Assembly (NCBI GenBank): GCA_910587945.1
Contig: CAJUNI010000057.1
Coordinates: 1-14,259 of the forward strand
Length of the DNA stretch: 14,259 nt
Direction: 5' to 3'
DNA from: an uncultured Parvibacter sp.
Lineage (GTDB): Bacteria; Actinomycetota; Coriobacteriia; Coriobacteriales; Eggerthellaceae
A program made the translations under genes and the position numbers. The notes beneath the pieces are model-generated. The model searched no databases and had not been told where the DNA came from. It was given only the letters and a program-made list of their open reading frames with translations. Of the stretch, positions 1 through 6,224 are shown in pieces. Each line of letters starts with the position of its first letter. Positions within the stretch are counted from its first letter, which is position 1.

Positions 1-2
1 AC

Positions 3-122
3 TTTCTGTCTATCTTTACGGTCGGTGTCTTTATCATTTGGGAAATGCGACGCTTGCGAAAGCTTATTGCTCCCTCAGCAGAGTTGACGGACTCTCAGCA
101 CCCGAAGCAGACTCAAGGCTAA
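3..122 (+). CDS. C-terminal end of an unidentified membrane protein (partial)
   Basis: The frame starting at base 3 is open from the window edge and ends in TAA at 120-122, giving 39 residues. The visible part begins with a hydrophobic stretch (FLSIFTVGVFIIW), followed by a basic patch (RRLRK) and a polar tail. This is how the last transmembrane helix and cytoplasmic end of a permease or other integral membrane protein looks. The positive patch after the helix suggests a cytoplasmic C-terminus. It lies 86 bases before the probable biotin transporter start, so the two may be cotranscribed. Too little is visible to name a family, and a chance open frame cannot be excluded. Confidence 0.5.
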   Translation, partial: FLSIFTVGVFIIWEMRRLRKLIAPSAELTDSQHPKQTQG

Positions 123-208
123 AACACGTGCCCTCTGAGGGGGGAGGGGAAGGCAGCCGCTCAAAACGTCGCGGAAAAGACCCCGTTTCTGAACAAAAGG
201 AGAGCCTG

Positions 209-907
209 GTGACCATTCACTCTGAAGCCTGTTCAACGGATAAAGTTGTGCCGCGGAAGGCGCAGTCGGTATCGAAAAGCCGCAGCATGGTCTATGTGGC
301 TCTCTGCATTGCCCTTATGGCGGTTTCAGCGTGGGTGGTGATTCCTCTGGGGCCGGTTCCGTTTACGCTTCAGATGTTTGCTATCACCTTTGCCATTGTG
401 GTGTTAACGCCGGGCCAAGCTATGGCATCCGTGTTGGGCTATTTAGCTCTCGGAGCTATTGGCGTGCCGGTGTTCTCGGGTATGCGAGGTGGCATTGGCG
501 TGTTGGCCGGCCCTACTGGGGGTTTTCTTTGGGGCTACATCTTTGGCGTTGGTCTGGCAGTGCTTTTGCTCTGGGGCTTACGACGCCTTATGGGTCAGAA
601 CACACGCCTCGATGCGGCTGGTTTCGGCGCAAAAGGTTCTGGAGTAGATCCCCTTGCGCGGGCCTCTGCAAGCAAAACAAAACGGGCACTTCTGTTTATT
701 CAGTCTTCGGGGGCTGATGTGCTGGCTGGCATTGTATTTACCGCCGTGGCTTATCTGTGCGGCACCGTGCAATACTCCTTCGTAGCGGGAGTTTCTCTTG
801 AGGCGGCTTTCTTGGTAGCTGTGGCCCCCTTTATCGTAGTCGACCTGTGCAAGATCGTGGCTGCTGCGGCCTGCGCCCAAGGGGTAAAAGCAGTGCTGCA
901 TTTTTAG
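209..907 (+). CDS. bioY: BioY family biotin transporter, S component
   Basis: This is an integral membrane biotin-binding protein, the substrate-specific (S) component of an energy-coupling-factor transporter or a stand-alone biotin carrier. Family features are clear: a first helix followed by GPVPFTLQMFA, then LTPGQAMASVLGYLALGAIGVPVFSG, a glycine-rich GGIGVLAGPTGGFLWGY loop, and near the end APFIVVDLCKIVAAA, matching the usual PF..D..K signature. The GTG at 209 is chosen because an AAAAGGAGAG site (195-204) lies just upstream. A longer in-frame start at 38 would add a polar N-terminus, overlap the preceding gene's tail and lack a good site. From 209 the protein is 232 residues, longer than typical BioY proteins of about 190. 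The excess is a 26-residue polar N-terminus and a hydrophilic loop around residues 128-165. No bioM/bioN gene is adjacent, so any ATPase and T component must lie elsewhere. Confidence 0.88.
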   Translation: MTIHSEACSTDKVVPRKAQSVSKSRSMVYVALCIALMAVSAWVVIPLGPVPFTLQMFAITFAIVVLTPGQAMASVLGYLALGAIGVPVFSGMRGGIGVLAGPTGGFLWGYIFGVGLAVLLLWGLRRLMGQNTRLDAAGFGAKGSGVDPLARASASKTKRALLFIQSSGADVLAGIVFTAVAYLCGTVQYSFVAGVSLEAAFLVAVAPFIVVDLCKIVAAAACAQGVKAVLHF

Positions 908-1226
908 GAGCGCTAAGAAGAGGGGAGAAGCCCATTGCCGGGCTCGGCGCGCGGCCACGTGCAAACTGCTGGTAACTTCCTACCATCACATGTTCGCTCC
1001 GTCGAAATCCGAGCGCTCTGACACGTGCGCGTTGTTGGCAATTTTCCGCCATCACGCATTCGCTTCCTCTAAGCTTGAGTCTTCGCCACTGGTGCGCCTC
1101 TCACACCAGTTGATATCACCTATGACGAAATGGCATGGGACCCGCGGAAAATTGCGATTATCCCCATGACAAGATTTCTCGCTAGGATAAGAGTGCTTGA
1201 TCGGTCACTGGTGAAAAGGCAGTTCA
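908..1226. other. Gene-poor interval between bioY and the zinc-ribbon gene
   Basis: No convincing gene is visible in these 319 bases. Just after bioY there is a short hairpin (AGCCC 929-933 with GGGCT 940-944) without a T-run, so it is a poor terminator. Two imperfect copies of a roughly 45-base unit follow (956-1000 and 1022-1066). Bases 1079-1226 stay open in one frame, reading ATGAPLTPVDITYDEMAW then PRKIAIIPM. This could be a decayed coding remnant, but it has no start with a ribosome site and no family I recognise. Confidence 0.5.
956..1066. repeat. Imperfect tandem direct repeat, two copies of about 45 bp
   Basis: Copy 1 is 956-1000 and copy 2 is 1022-1066, offset by 66 bases. Both begin CACGTGC and contain TTC near a shared CCATCAC core, ending TTCGCT. 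By hand alignment 31 of 45 positions match, and most differences are transitions. Read on the minus strand the copies give similar short peptides (AENCQQRARVRA and VGSYQQFARGRA), so the repeat may be a decayed dispersed element or a duplicated coding fragment. Function unknown. Confidence 0.5.
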
Positions 1227-1412
1227 ATGTGTTATCCCTGCGTGAATTGCGGAAAATGCGGACAGCAGCTACCGCCCTCCATTGTGCGCTGTCCTCGCTG
1301 CAAAACGGAGCTTACCCCCGAGCATCCCGTTTGCGAAACCTGTGGTTGGTCATTACCGTTGCCGCCCGGCACCGCCTCGAAGTCTCACACAGCAACTGAG
1401 GCTAAAAGCTAA
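1227..1412 (+). CDS. Small eight-cysteine zinc-ribbon protein
   Basis: The predicted protein has 61 residues with cysteines at 2, 5, 8, 11, 22, 25, 36 and 39. Residues 8-39 contain three CxxC knuckles separated by exactly ten residues each (C8/C11, C22/C25, C36/C39), the layout of small zinc ribbons; the extra C2 and C5 extend the series. The C-terminus is Pro/Ser/Thr-rich and disordered-looking. There is no membrane segment or signal peptide, so it should be cytoplasmic. The ATG at 1227 is preceded by a modest AAAAGG site (about 1212-1217). A terminator hairpin follows at 1488. Its last knuckle pair matches the spacing of the zinc-ribbon protein at 6225, which also begins MC plus an aromatic residue. 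The role is unknown; metal binding or a protein-protein adaptor is plausible. The regular cysteine spacing argues strongly that the frame is real. Confidence 0.72.
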   Translation: MCYPCVNCGKCGQQLPPSIVRCPRCKTELTPEHPVCETCGWSLPLPPGTASKSHTATEAKS

Positions 1413-1487
1413 GCCGCTCCGCGCACGGATCACTCTTTTCTTTTCTCCGCTCCAAGGAGAGGGCGTCCCCCACGCCCCTGAAAAATA

Positions 1488-1523
1488 GGCCGGATGCTTC
1501 CACGCTCCGGCCCATTTTGTTTT
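1488..1523. terminator. Bidirectional rho-independent terminator between convergent genes
   Basis: GGCCGGA (1488-1494) pairs with TCCGGCC (1506-1512) across an 11-base loop. It is followed on the plus strand by TTTTGTTTT (1515-1523) and, read on the minus strand, by TATTTTT (from 1481-1487). It can therefore end both the zinc-ribbon gene and the convergent LysR gene. A second GC hairpin (GGGCGT 1461-1466 with ACGCCC 1472-1477) lies just upstream. Confidence 0.8.
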
Positions 1524-1590
1524 CTGAATCGCTTTCGGGACTTAGGGTTCTCTTGACATTCCTGGCGCATGCCTGCGTGAGCCCCGGACA

Positions 1591-2577
1591 TTAGAGCCCG
1601 GTGGCAATTTCAGTCAGGTATTTTGCATCCGGGTTTTTCGTAACATCGCTTTCGACTACGCGCTCGAGCGTATCAAGAAGATGGTCGATAGCTTCCTTCT
1701 GATAGTCGCAGCGGAACAGCAGATAGGACGTGATGACGGCGCGATCATCGTCAATCCGTCGTGACACCATATCTTGCTGCATCTGGAGGAGATGAGAATT
1801 TGCCACCGCCGGCGAGACCAAGAACACCGCGCGACGATCCTGGGTGTTCATGAAGAACTCATTGAGTGAATCGTTAGAAAACGTCTGCAAGTTCGGACGC
1901 ATATTTAAAGACTGTTGGAACAGGTCAAGCACCGCAAAACGCATGGGATCATAACTGCGGGTGGCTGTCATGTTGATAGGCACATGAAGAAGATCCTCGA
2001 GCGTGATTTTATCTTTCGCAAAGAGGGGATGACCTTCCCACATCCAGACATAAAGAGGCTCTTGGATGACCGGATAGAAGATCAGGTTCTTCTTCTCGGA
2101 AACCTGGCGAATCCAATCAATGGAATTGCAATCCACCGTGAGGGCTACATCAATTTTGCCCTGCTCGAGCAGCTCCACTGATTTCTTACCCTTCTCGGAG
2201 AAGTACTTCGTCATGACATAGGGATTCTCGCGCTTAAAGCGCACAACGGTCTTGAACAGAATCTCGCTCAAGGCATCCATGATGTAGGGCTCTTGGATCG
2301 TGAGCTCAACAATCTCATGGGAAGCAATTTCGCGAGTGCGCTTTACCGCGTCCTTATACATGTGGTGAATTTGAATGGCATCTTCCAAAAAGGCTGTACC
2401 CGCAGCAGTTAATTCCAGACGCTTTCCGCGTTTGAGCAGTTCAACGCCAAGTTCTTGTTCAAGTTCAAGGATGTGCTTTGAAAGATTGGGCTGTGAGGTG
2501 TGCAGGTTTGCCGCAGCAGTGGTGAAGTTCAGATAGTGCGTGAGAACAATGTATTCGTAGACCGACTCAAGTTTCAT
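1591..2577 (-). CDS. LysR family transcriptional regulator
   Basis: This is a DNA-binding regulator of 328 residues. Residues 1-62 form the winged helix-turn-helix of the family: the pattern from YLNFTTAAANLHTSQPNLSKHI to LEQELGVELLKRGKRLELTAAG is diagnostic. A linker helix follows (about 63-88), then the periplasmic-binding-protein-like effector domain (about 92-310), where a small ligand would bind. The start is supported by GGGAGGA just upstream on the minus strand (about 2583-2589). It is transcribed divergently from the molybdoenzyme operon across a 329-bp region, the classic arrangement for a LysR protein that controls its neighbour and itself in response to a pathway metabolite. Control of the operon starting at 2907 is therefore inferred, not shown. 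It is slightly longer than the common 300 residues because of a polar tail. The ligand cannot be predicted. Confidence 0.93.
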   Translation of the reverse strand: MKLESVYEYIVLTHYLNFTTAAANLHTSQPNLSKHILELEQELGVELLKRGKRLELTAAGTAFLEDAIQIHHMYKDAVKRTREIASHEIVELTIQEPYIMDALSEILFKTVVRFKRENPYVMTKYFSEKGKKSVELLEQGKIDVALTVDCNSIDWIRQVSEKKNLIFYPVIQEPLYVWMWEGHPLFAKDKITLEDLLHVPINMTATRSYDPMRFAVLDLFQQSLNMRPNLQTFSNDSLNEFFMNTQDRRAVFLVSPAVANSHLLQMQQDMVSRRIDDDRAVITSYLLFRCDYQKEAIDHLLDTLERVVESDVTKNPDAKYLTEIATGL

Positions 2578-2650
2578 AGTGTCCTCCCGTCGCTTCTTAT
2601 TCGGACAATTCTACCCATTCCCTTTTGGATTTTTGGCTACAAGCATATCA

Positions 2651-2715
2651 ATGCCAAAAATTGGAATATGAACCCTCACGGTTCGGCATAACACTAGGTC
2701 AACAATATGCCAAAA
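2651..2715. promoter_or_regulatory. Candidate LysR operator: repeated ATGCC/GGCAT half-sites
   Basis: GGCATA (2685-2690) and TATGCC (2706-2711) form a 27-bp inverted repeat with a 15-bp spacer. The second arm is part of ATGCCAAAA (2707-2715), which also occurs exactly at 2651-2659. The three half-sites sit between lysR and its divergent target, where the recognition and activation sites of LysR regulators normally lie. Binding is inferred. Confidence 0.45.
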
Positions 2716-2806
2716 CCCTTTTTAACCTATGCCTGCTTGCAGAGAGTCAGCCAAACAAAATGACTTTTGAGCATGCGATGGCCATTGCGTACCCTCCTTG
2801 TACATG

Positions 2807-2834
2807 CCGAGAACTGCGCCGCAGTCTGGCTCGG
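2807..2834 (+). promoter_or_regulatory. Leader hairpin 1 upstream of the molybdoenzyme gene
   Basis: CCGAG (2807-2811) pairs with CTCGG (2830-2834). Nested inside, ACTGC (2813-2817) pairs with GCAGT (2821-2825) around a GCC loop. No T-run follows, so it is not a standard terminator. It may be a structured leader element or a protein-binding dyad. Confidence 0.45.
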
Positions 2835-2852
2835 TACGTAGCTCGGGTAATA

Positions 2853-2878
2853 ACCAGTAGCGGATGACCGTTGCTGGT
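2853..2878 (+). promoter_or_regulatory. Leader hairpin 2, next to the ribosome site of the molybdoenzyme gene
   Basis: ACCAGTAGCGG (2853-2863) pairs with CCGTTGCTGGT (2868-2878) over an ATGA loop, giving an 11-bp stem with two G-U pairs. It ends about 15 bases before the GAGAGGAG ribosome site (about 2892-2899). No T-run follows. Possible roles are 5' end stabilisation, translational control or a DNA dyad for a regulator. Confidence 0.5.
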
Positions 2879-2906
2879 ATAGAGGCTCAGAGAGAGGAGC
2901 ATTTGG

Positions 2907-5231
2907 ATGAGAGAAGGAATGAATCCTGAACTCTATCGCGAGGAGTGGCAATGGCAGGAGGGGGACGTCACTGTAACCCGTAGTTGCCAATGGTCTGGCC
3001 CTGGCTGTCATCAGGGTTGCAACGTGCTGTTCTACACCAAGGACAACAAGCTGGTGAAGATTGAGGGCGACCCGCGCTCTCCCGTTAATGATGGTCGTCT
3101 GTGCATGCGCTGCTTGGACATGCTTGAAGCAGTAAACCATCCGGACCGTATTCTTCATCCTCTTCGTCGCGTAGGGGAACGAGGCGAAAACAAGTGGGAA
3201 GAAATCACCATCGATGAGGCTTATGCCATCATTGCTGAGAAGGCTCGCGAGGTTCAAGAGCAGTATGGCCCGAAGTCCATCGTAACCGGCATTGGTACGG
3301 GTCGTAACGCCACCTGGCAGACCTCTTCACTAGCCTTCGCTGGCTTTAAGACCCCCAACGATACAGCAGGCATGCTTTCTGGCGACTGCTGCTACACCCC
3401 GCGTCTGCAAGCCATGAACGCCATTTTTGGCTCCGACTTTATTGCTGACTGCGCTCAGCTTTCTGCCGAGCGTTTTGATGATCCGGAGTATCGTCGTCCT
3501 GACGTTATCCTGAACTGGGCTTGCAATCCGGTCGTCTCCAACGCTGACGGCTTCTTTGGCCACTGGATCGTGGACTGCATGCAGCATGGTTCTCGCCTCA
3601 TGGTTGTTGACCCCCGCGTGACCTGGATGGCTGCCCATGCAGACATCTTCCTGCAGCTGCGCCCCGGCACCGACGCTGCCGTTGCTCTGGGTATCTGCAA
3701 TGTCATGATCCAAGAAGAGCTCTATAACAAAGAGTTCTGCGACATGTGGGTCTATGGCATGGAGGCCTTGGCTGAGCGTGCTGCCCTCTACACTCCCGAA
3801 GTGGTAGAGAAGATCTCTTGGGTTCCGGCCGAAAAGATCGTGGAAGCTGCTCGCTACTTAGGCAATGCTGGCACCGTGGCTTTGCAGTGGGGCCTGCCCT
3901 TGGACGAAACCAAGTGGGCAGTAGGCGCTTCTCTGGCTGTTGCCGCTGTTGAGGTTTTGACGGGCTCTATCGACGTGCCGGGCGGCTTCGTTAACGTGAA
4001 GTATGGCCATGTGCAGTCTGACATCCGCGAGAACATCTGCAAGGGCATGGGCAAAGAAGTACGCGAAGGTCGTCTGGGTGACGGCAAGTACGCCCTGCGT
4101 ACCGTTGGTTTTGGCCCCCACTCCATGGGTGACGACATCCTCTTGGCTATGGAGACCGGCGAGCCCTATCCTATCAAGATGGGCTTCTTGTGCTCCACCA
4201 ACACCTTCATCAACATGGCTGGCGAATCTGAGCGTGTTTACAAGGCCTGGCAGAACGTGCCCTTCGTGGTTGTTTGCGACATCTTCATGACCCCGACGGC
4301 TGTTGGTTGCGCCGACATCGTGCTCCCCATTGCTATGGGCTGCGAGCGCTGGGGTATCCGCGCTTGGTTCACCCCGCTGCGCGCTATCAACAAGATCCTC
4401 CAGGCAGGCGATGCCCGCGGCGACGAGCAGATCATGCTTGAGCTCGGCCAGATCCTGAACCCGGATATGTTCTTCTGGGACAACGTCCTTGAGATGAACG
4501 AGTTCTTGATGAAGAACCTCTCCTCGATGCCCTTCGACATGACCTGGGATGAACTTCAGGAGAAGACCTTGGTCTATCCCAAGTTCAAGTATCGCAAGTA
4601 TGAGACTGGCGATATGCGTTTCGACCATCAGCCGGGCTTCAACACCACCACGGGTCGTATCGAGCTCTATTGCACCATGTATGACTCTGCCGGCATTGAT
4701 CCGCTGCCGCACTTCAAAGAGCCTACCTGCTCACCCATCTCTCGCCCCGAAGAGGCGAAAGAGTATCCCTTCGTTCTCACCACGGGTCGTCGTTCCTGGG
4801 AGTTCTTCCACTCCGAGCATCGCCAGTTGCCCACCATGCGTGAGTTCCATCCCTGGCCGCTCTGCGAAATCAACACCGAAGACGCCGCTGCCTTGGGCAT
4901 CAAAGACGGCGACTGGGTATATCTGGAGAACCAGTTCGGCAAGTGCAAGCAAAAGGCTCTGGTGACCGACGGTCAGCTCAAGGGCGTCATCATGGCTGAG
5001 CATGGCTGGTGGTTCCCCGAGCGTTCAGGCAAATTGGAAGACGGTCTGTTTGGCGCCTTTGACTCCAACATCAATTGCCTCACGGTTCAAAACGACATGG
5101 CCACTTCCGGCTATGGCTCTTCCTACAAGACCCAGATGTGCAAGGTCTACAAGGTAGAAGATGGCACTGAGCCTAAGGGTGATATGCCCGAAAACGTTGG
5201 CCGTAACCTGTATGAGATTGTTAACAAATAG
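2907..5231 (+). CDS. Molybdopterin oxidoreductase, acetylene-hydratase-like branch of the DMSO reductase family
   Basis: This is the catalytic subunit, 774 residues, expected to carry a bis-molybdopterin-guanine-dinucleotide Mo or W cofactor and one 4Fe-4S cluster. The N-terminal cluster motif is C27-x6-C34-x3-C38-x27-C66, followed by MRC. Residues 80-90 (DRILHPLRRVG) and the stretches CDIFMTPTAVGCADIVLP, GIDPLPHFKEP and the C-terminal dinucleotide-binding domain (about 635-760) resemble acetylene hydratase and its relatives. The probable metal-ligand loop is LSGDCCYTPR (158-167), where C161, C162, D160 or S158 could bind Mo. There is no twin-arginine signal, so the enzyme should be cytosolic. 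The ATG at 2907 has AGAGGAG seven bases upstream; an in-frame ATG at 2919 is the alternative. A small Fe-S subunit follows directly. Codon choice is visibly more restricted than in most neighbours, suggesting high expression. The substrate is unknown; non-redox hydration or hydroxyl transfer, or reduction or dehydroxylation, are all possible for this branch. Confidence 0.92.
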   Translation: MREGMNPELYREEWQWQEGDVTVTRSCQWSGPGCHQGCNVLFYTKDNKLVKIEGDPRSPVNDGRLCMRCLDMLEAVNHPDRILHPLRRVGERGENKWEEITIDEAYAIIAEKAREVQEQYGPKSIVTGIGTGRNATWQTSSLAFAGFKTPNDTAGMLSGDCCYTPRLQAMNAIFGSDFIADCAQLSAERFDDPEYRRPDVILNWACNPVVSNADGFFGHWIVDCMQHGSRLMVVDPRVTWMAAHADIFLQLRPGTDAAVALGICNVMIQEELYNKEFCDMWVYGMEALAERAALYTPEVVEKISWVPAEKIVEAARYLGNAGTVALQWGLPLDETKWAVGASLAVAAVEVLTGSIDVPGGFVNVKYGHVQSDIRENICKGMGKEVREGRLGDGKYALRTVGFGPHSMGDDILLAMETGEPYPIKMGFLCSTNTFINMAGESERVYKAWQNVPFVVVCDIFMTPTAVGCADIVLPIAMGCERWGIRAWFTPLRAINKILQAGDARGDEQIMLELGQILNPDMFFWDNVLEMNEFLMKNLSSMPFDMTWDELQEKTLVYPKFKYRKYETGDMRFDHQPGFNTTTGRIELYCTMYDSAGIDPLPHFKEPTCSPISRPEEAKEYPFVLTTGRRSWEFFHSEHRQLPTMREFHPWPLCEINTEDAAALGIKDGDWVYLENQFGKCKQKALVTDGQLKGVIMAEHGWWFPERSGKLEDGLFGAFDSNINCLTVQNDMATSGYGSSYKTQMCKVYKVEDGTEPKGDMPENVGRNLYEIVNK

Positions 5232-5249
5232 AGGAGGAGAGCAGAAGGC

Positions 5250-5582
5250 ATGAACGGATTGCTCATTGATTACAACTTCTGCACGGGCTGCCATTCTTGC
5301 GAGATGGCATGCAAAGCAGAGCATGGTTTTGCCGCTGGCGAATGGGGCATCAAGCTCACGCAGCAGGGTCCTGATCAGTTGCCCGACGGCTCTTGGGAGT
5401 ACAACTTCATTCCCACCCCGACGGATCGCTGCGATCTGTGCGCCGAGCGCGTTGAGGAGGGTCGCCTCCCAACTTGTGTCCATCACTGCCAGGGTCTGTG
5501 CATGTACTTTGGCCCGGTAGAGGACTTGGCGCGCAAGATGACGTCGTCTCACATGGTGCTCTTCACGCCGTGCGAGAGCTAA
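5250..5582 (+). CDS. Short two-cluster ferredoxin-like subunit of the molybdoenzyme
   Basis: This 110-residue protein should carry electrons to or from the molybdoenzyme. Cluster ligands are visible as C11-x2-C14-x2-C17-x3-C21 near the N-terminus and C61-x2-C64-x11-C76-x3-C80-x3-C84 in the second half, with a lone C108 at the end. That is enough for two 4Fe-4S clusters with one or two spare cysteines. Classic electron-transfer subunits of this family (DmsB, NrfC, PsrB) have about 200 residues and four clusters, so this is a half-size version. It starts 18 bases after the catalytic gene behind a strong AGGAGG site (about 5232-5237), so the two are surely cotranscribed. No membrane anchor gene follows, implying a soluble redox partner or a purely structural or intramolecular role. 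Confidence 0.9.
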   Translation: MNGLLIDYNFCTGCHSCEMACKAEHGFAAGEWGIKLTQQGPDQLPDGSWEYNFIPTPTDRCDLCAERVEEGRLPTCVHHCQGLCMYFGPVEDLARKMTSSHMVLFTPCES

Positions 5583-5597
5583 GGAAGGGATATCGCT

Positions 5598-5828
5598 ATG
5601 AATCTGGAACAGGTTACTGAGTCCTACGGAGATTTGGTCTCTGACTGGCTGTGCATTGAGGCCTACATTGGCAACGACGGCGCTCTGTACTATCGCAAGG
5701 ATGCTACTGAGCCCGTTACCGAGCCTGGCCAAATTGAGTTTATGAAAATCACTGAGGTTGGCGCTGATCCGGTACCGGTGAACTCCAATGAATTCCATGA
5801 GGCTCAGAAGGGCACGAAGCTCAAGTAG
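5598..5828 (+). CDS. Small protein of unknown function, paralogue of the next gene
   Basis: The protein is acidic, soluble-looking and 76 residues long, and I do not recognise its family. It starts 15 bases after the Fe-S gene with AAGGAAGGG upstream. It aligns over its whole length with the product of 5910-6152. Shared positions include EQ..E.Y.DL near the start, EAYI...G.L.YR in the middle, a PV pair, an I...KI strand and AQK...K.K at the end. It has no cysteines apart from C19, no membrane segment and no signal peptide. The alternation of short hydrophobic stretches suggests a small mostly beta domain. Its position directly after the catalytic and Fe-S genes suggests an accessory subunit or assembly factor for that enzyme. 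Confidence 0.85.
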   Translation: MNLEQVTESYGDLVSDWLCIEAYIGNDGALYYRKDATEPVTEPGQIEFMKITEVGADPVPVNSNEFHEAQKGTKLK

Positions 5829-5842
5829 CACCAGGAGTTTTT

Positions 5843-5873
5843 AGGTGGGGGCTTCATGGGGGAGCTCCCACCT
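5843..5873 (+). promoter_or_regulatory. Intergenic hairpin inside the operon
   Basis: AGGTGGGGGCT (5843-5853) pairs with AGCTCCCACCT (5863-5873), an 11-bp stem with one G-U pair and a 9-base loop. There is no T-run, so full termination is unlikely. mRNA stabilisation or processing, giving higher levels of the genes upstream, is the simplest reading. Confidence 0.55.
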
Positions 5874-5909
5874 TCTAGCTAGGTGACATCAACAAAGGAG
5901 GGTAAAACC

Positions 5910-6152
5910 ATGGAGCGCGAACAGATTCTTGAAACCTATGCAGATCTTCTTGCCGCTGAATCAACGGTTGAAGCCTACATCTTAGATGGTTCGCTTTTCT
6001 ATCGTTATGAGTGGCTCAATCCCGTAGAGATGATGGCAGAGATCGTGTACTACAAGATTGACGACACCGTTGAGTCCGAGGACGAAAAGGGTGAAATTGT
6101 TCCTTTGGGTCGCTATTACAAAGCCCAAAAGAATGGTGAGAAAGTTAAGTAA
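5910..6152 (+). CDS. Small protein of unknown function, second paralogue
   Basis: The product is an 80-residue acidic protein. The ATG at 5910 is chosen because AAAGGAGG (5894-5901) sits nine bases upstream; an in-frame ATG at 5883 would place that site inside the gene. It is a clear diverged duplicate of the protein encoded at 5598: same length class, same N-terminal E.YADL, same EAYI.DG.L.YR core and same lysine-rich AQKNGEKVK ending. The middle differs, with a longer acidic turn (DTVESEDEKGE). The pair may form a heterodimer or be successive versions of one assembly or accessory protein for the molybdoenzyme. No known domain name can be given. Confidence 0.85.
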   Translation: MEREQILETYADLLAAESTVEAYILDGSLFYRYEWLNPVEMMAEIVYYKIDDTVESEDEKGEIVPLGRYYKAQKNGEKVK

Positions 6153-6154
6153 TT

Positions 6155-6208
6155 TGCCTTAAACCAAAGGGGGTTTCAAGGCACCTAGGCCAGCGAACTG
6201 ATGCTGGC
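6155..6208 (+). promoter_or_regulatory. Two consecutive hairpins before the zinc-ribbon gene
   Basis: The first hairpin pairs TGCCTTAAACC (6155-6165) with GGTTT-C-AAGGCA (6172-6183), leaving a one-base bulge. The second pairs GCCAGC (6189-6194) with GCTGGC (6203-6208) and ends two bases before the AAGGAGG ribosome site (6211-6217). Neither has a T-run. They may tune translation or stability of the downstream mRNA. Confidence 0.5.
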
Positions 6209-6224
6209 GCAAGGAGGAACCAAC

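Larger units (their letters stand above)
2578..2906. promoter_or_regulatory. Divergent control region between lysR and the molybdoenzyme operon
   Basis: This 329-bp interval holds no convincing gene. The lysR-proximal half is AT-rich and carries the repeated half-sites described separately. The operon-proximal half (about 2740-2906) would be a long leader and has two stable hairpins close to the start codon. On the minus strand a weak promoter for lysR is possible: TTGGCA (complement of 2652-2657), a 17-base spacer, then AAAAAT. No strong plus-strand promoter could be picked by eye, which fits activator-dependent expression. Confidence 0.6.

Noticed and set aside
2625..2867. 80-codon open frame in the lysR divergent region
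   Set aside because: It starts at a TTG without a ribosome site, covers the operator-like repeats and one leader hairpin, and has no recognisable protein pattern.
2907..5231. Naming the molybdoenzyme a catechol or dopamine dehydroxylase
   Set aside because: The family is related, but the known enzymes of that type I recall carry a Tat signal, and the substrate cannot be told from sequence.
5250..5582. Selenocysteine or stop-codon readthrough extending the short Fe-S subunit
   Set aside because: The gene ends in TAA with a new ribosome site right after it, and no in-frame TGA is present.
3858..5831. Long minus-strand open frames (3858-4712 and 5025-5831) opposite the molybdoenzyme and Fe-S genes
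   Set aside because: The plus-strand genes have clear motifs; the antisense frames are by-products of codon bias.
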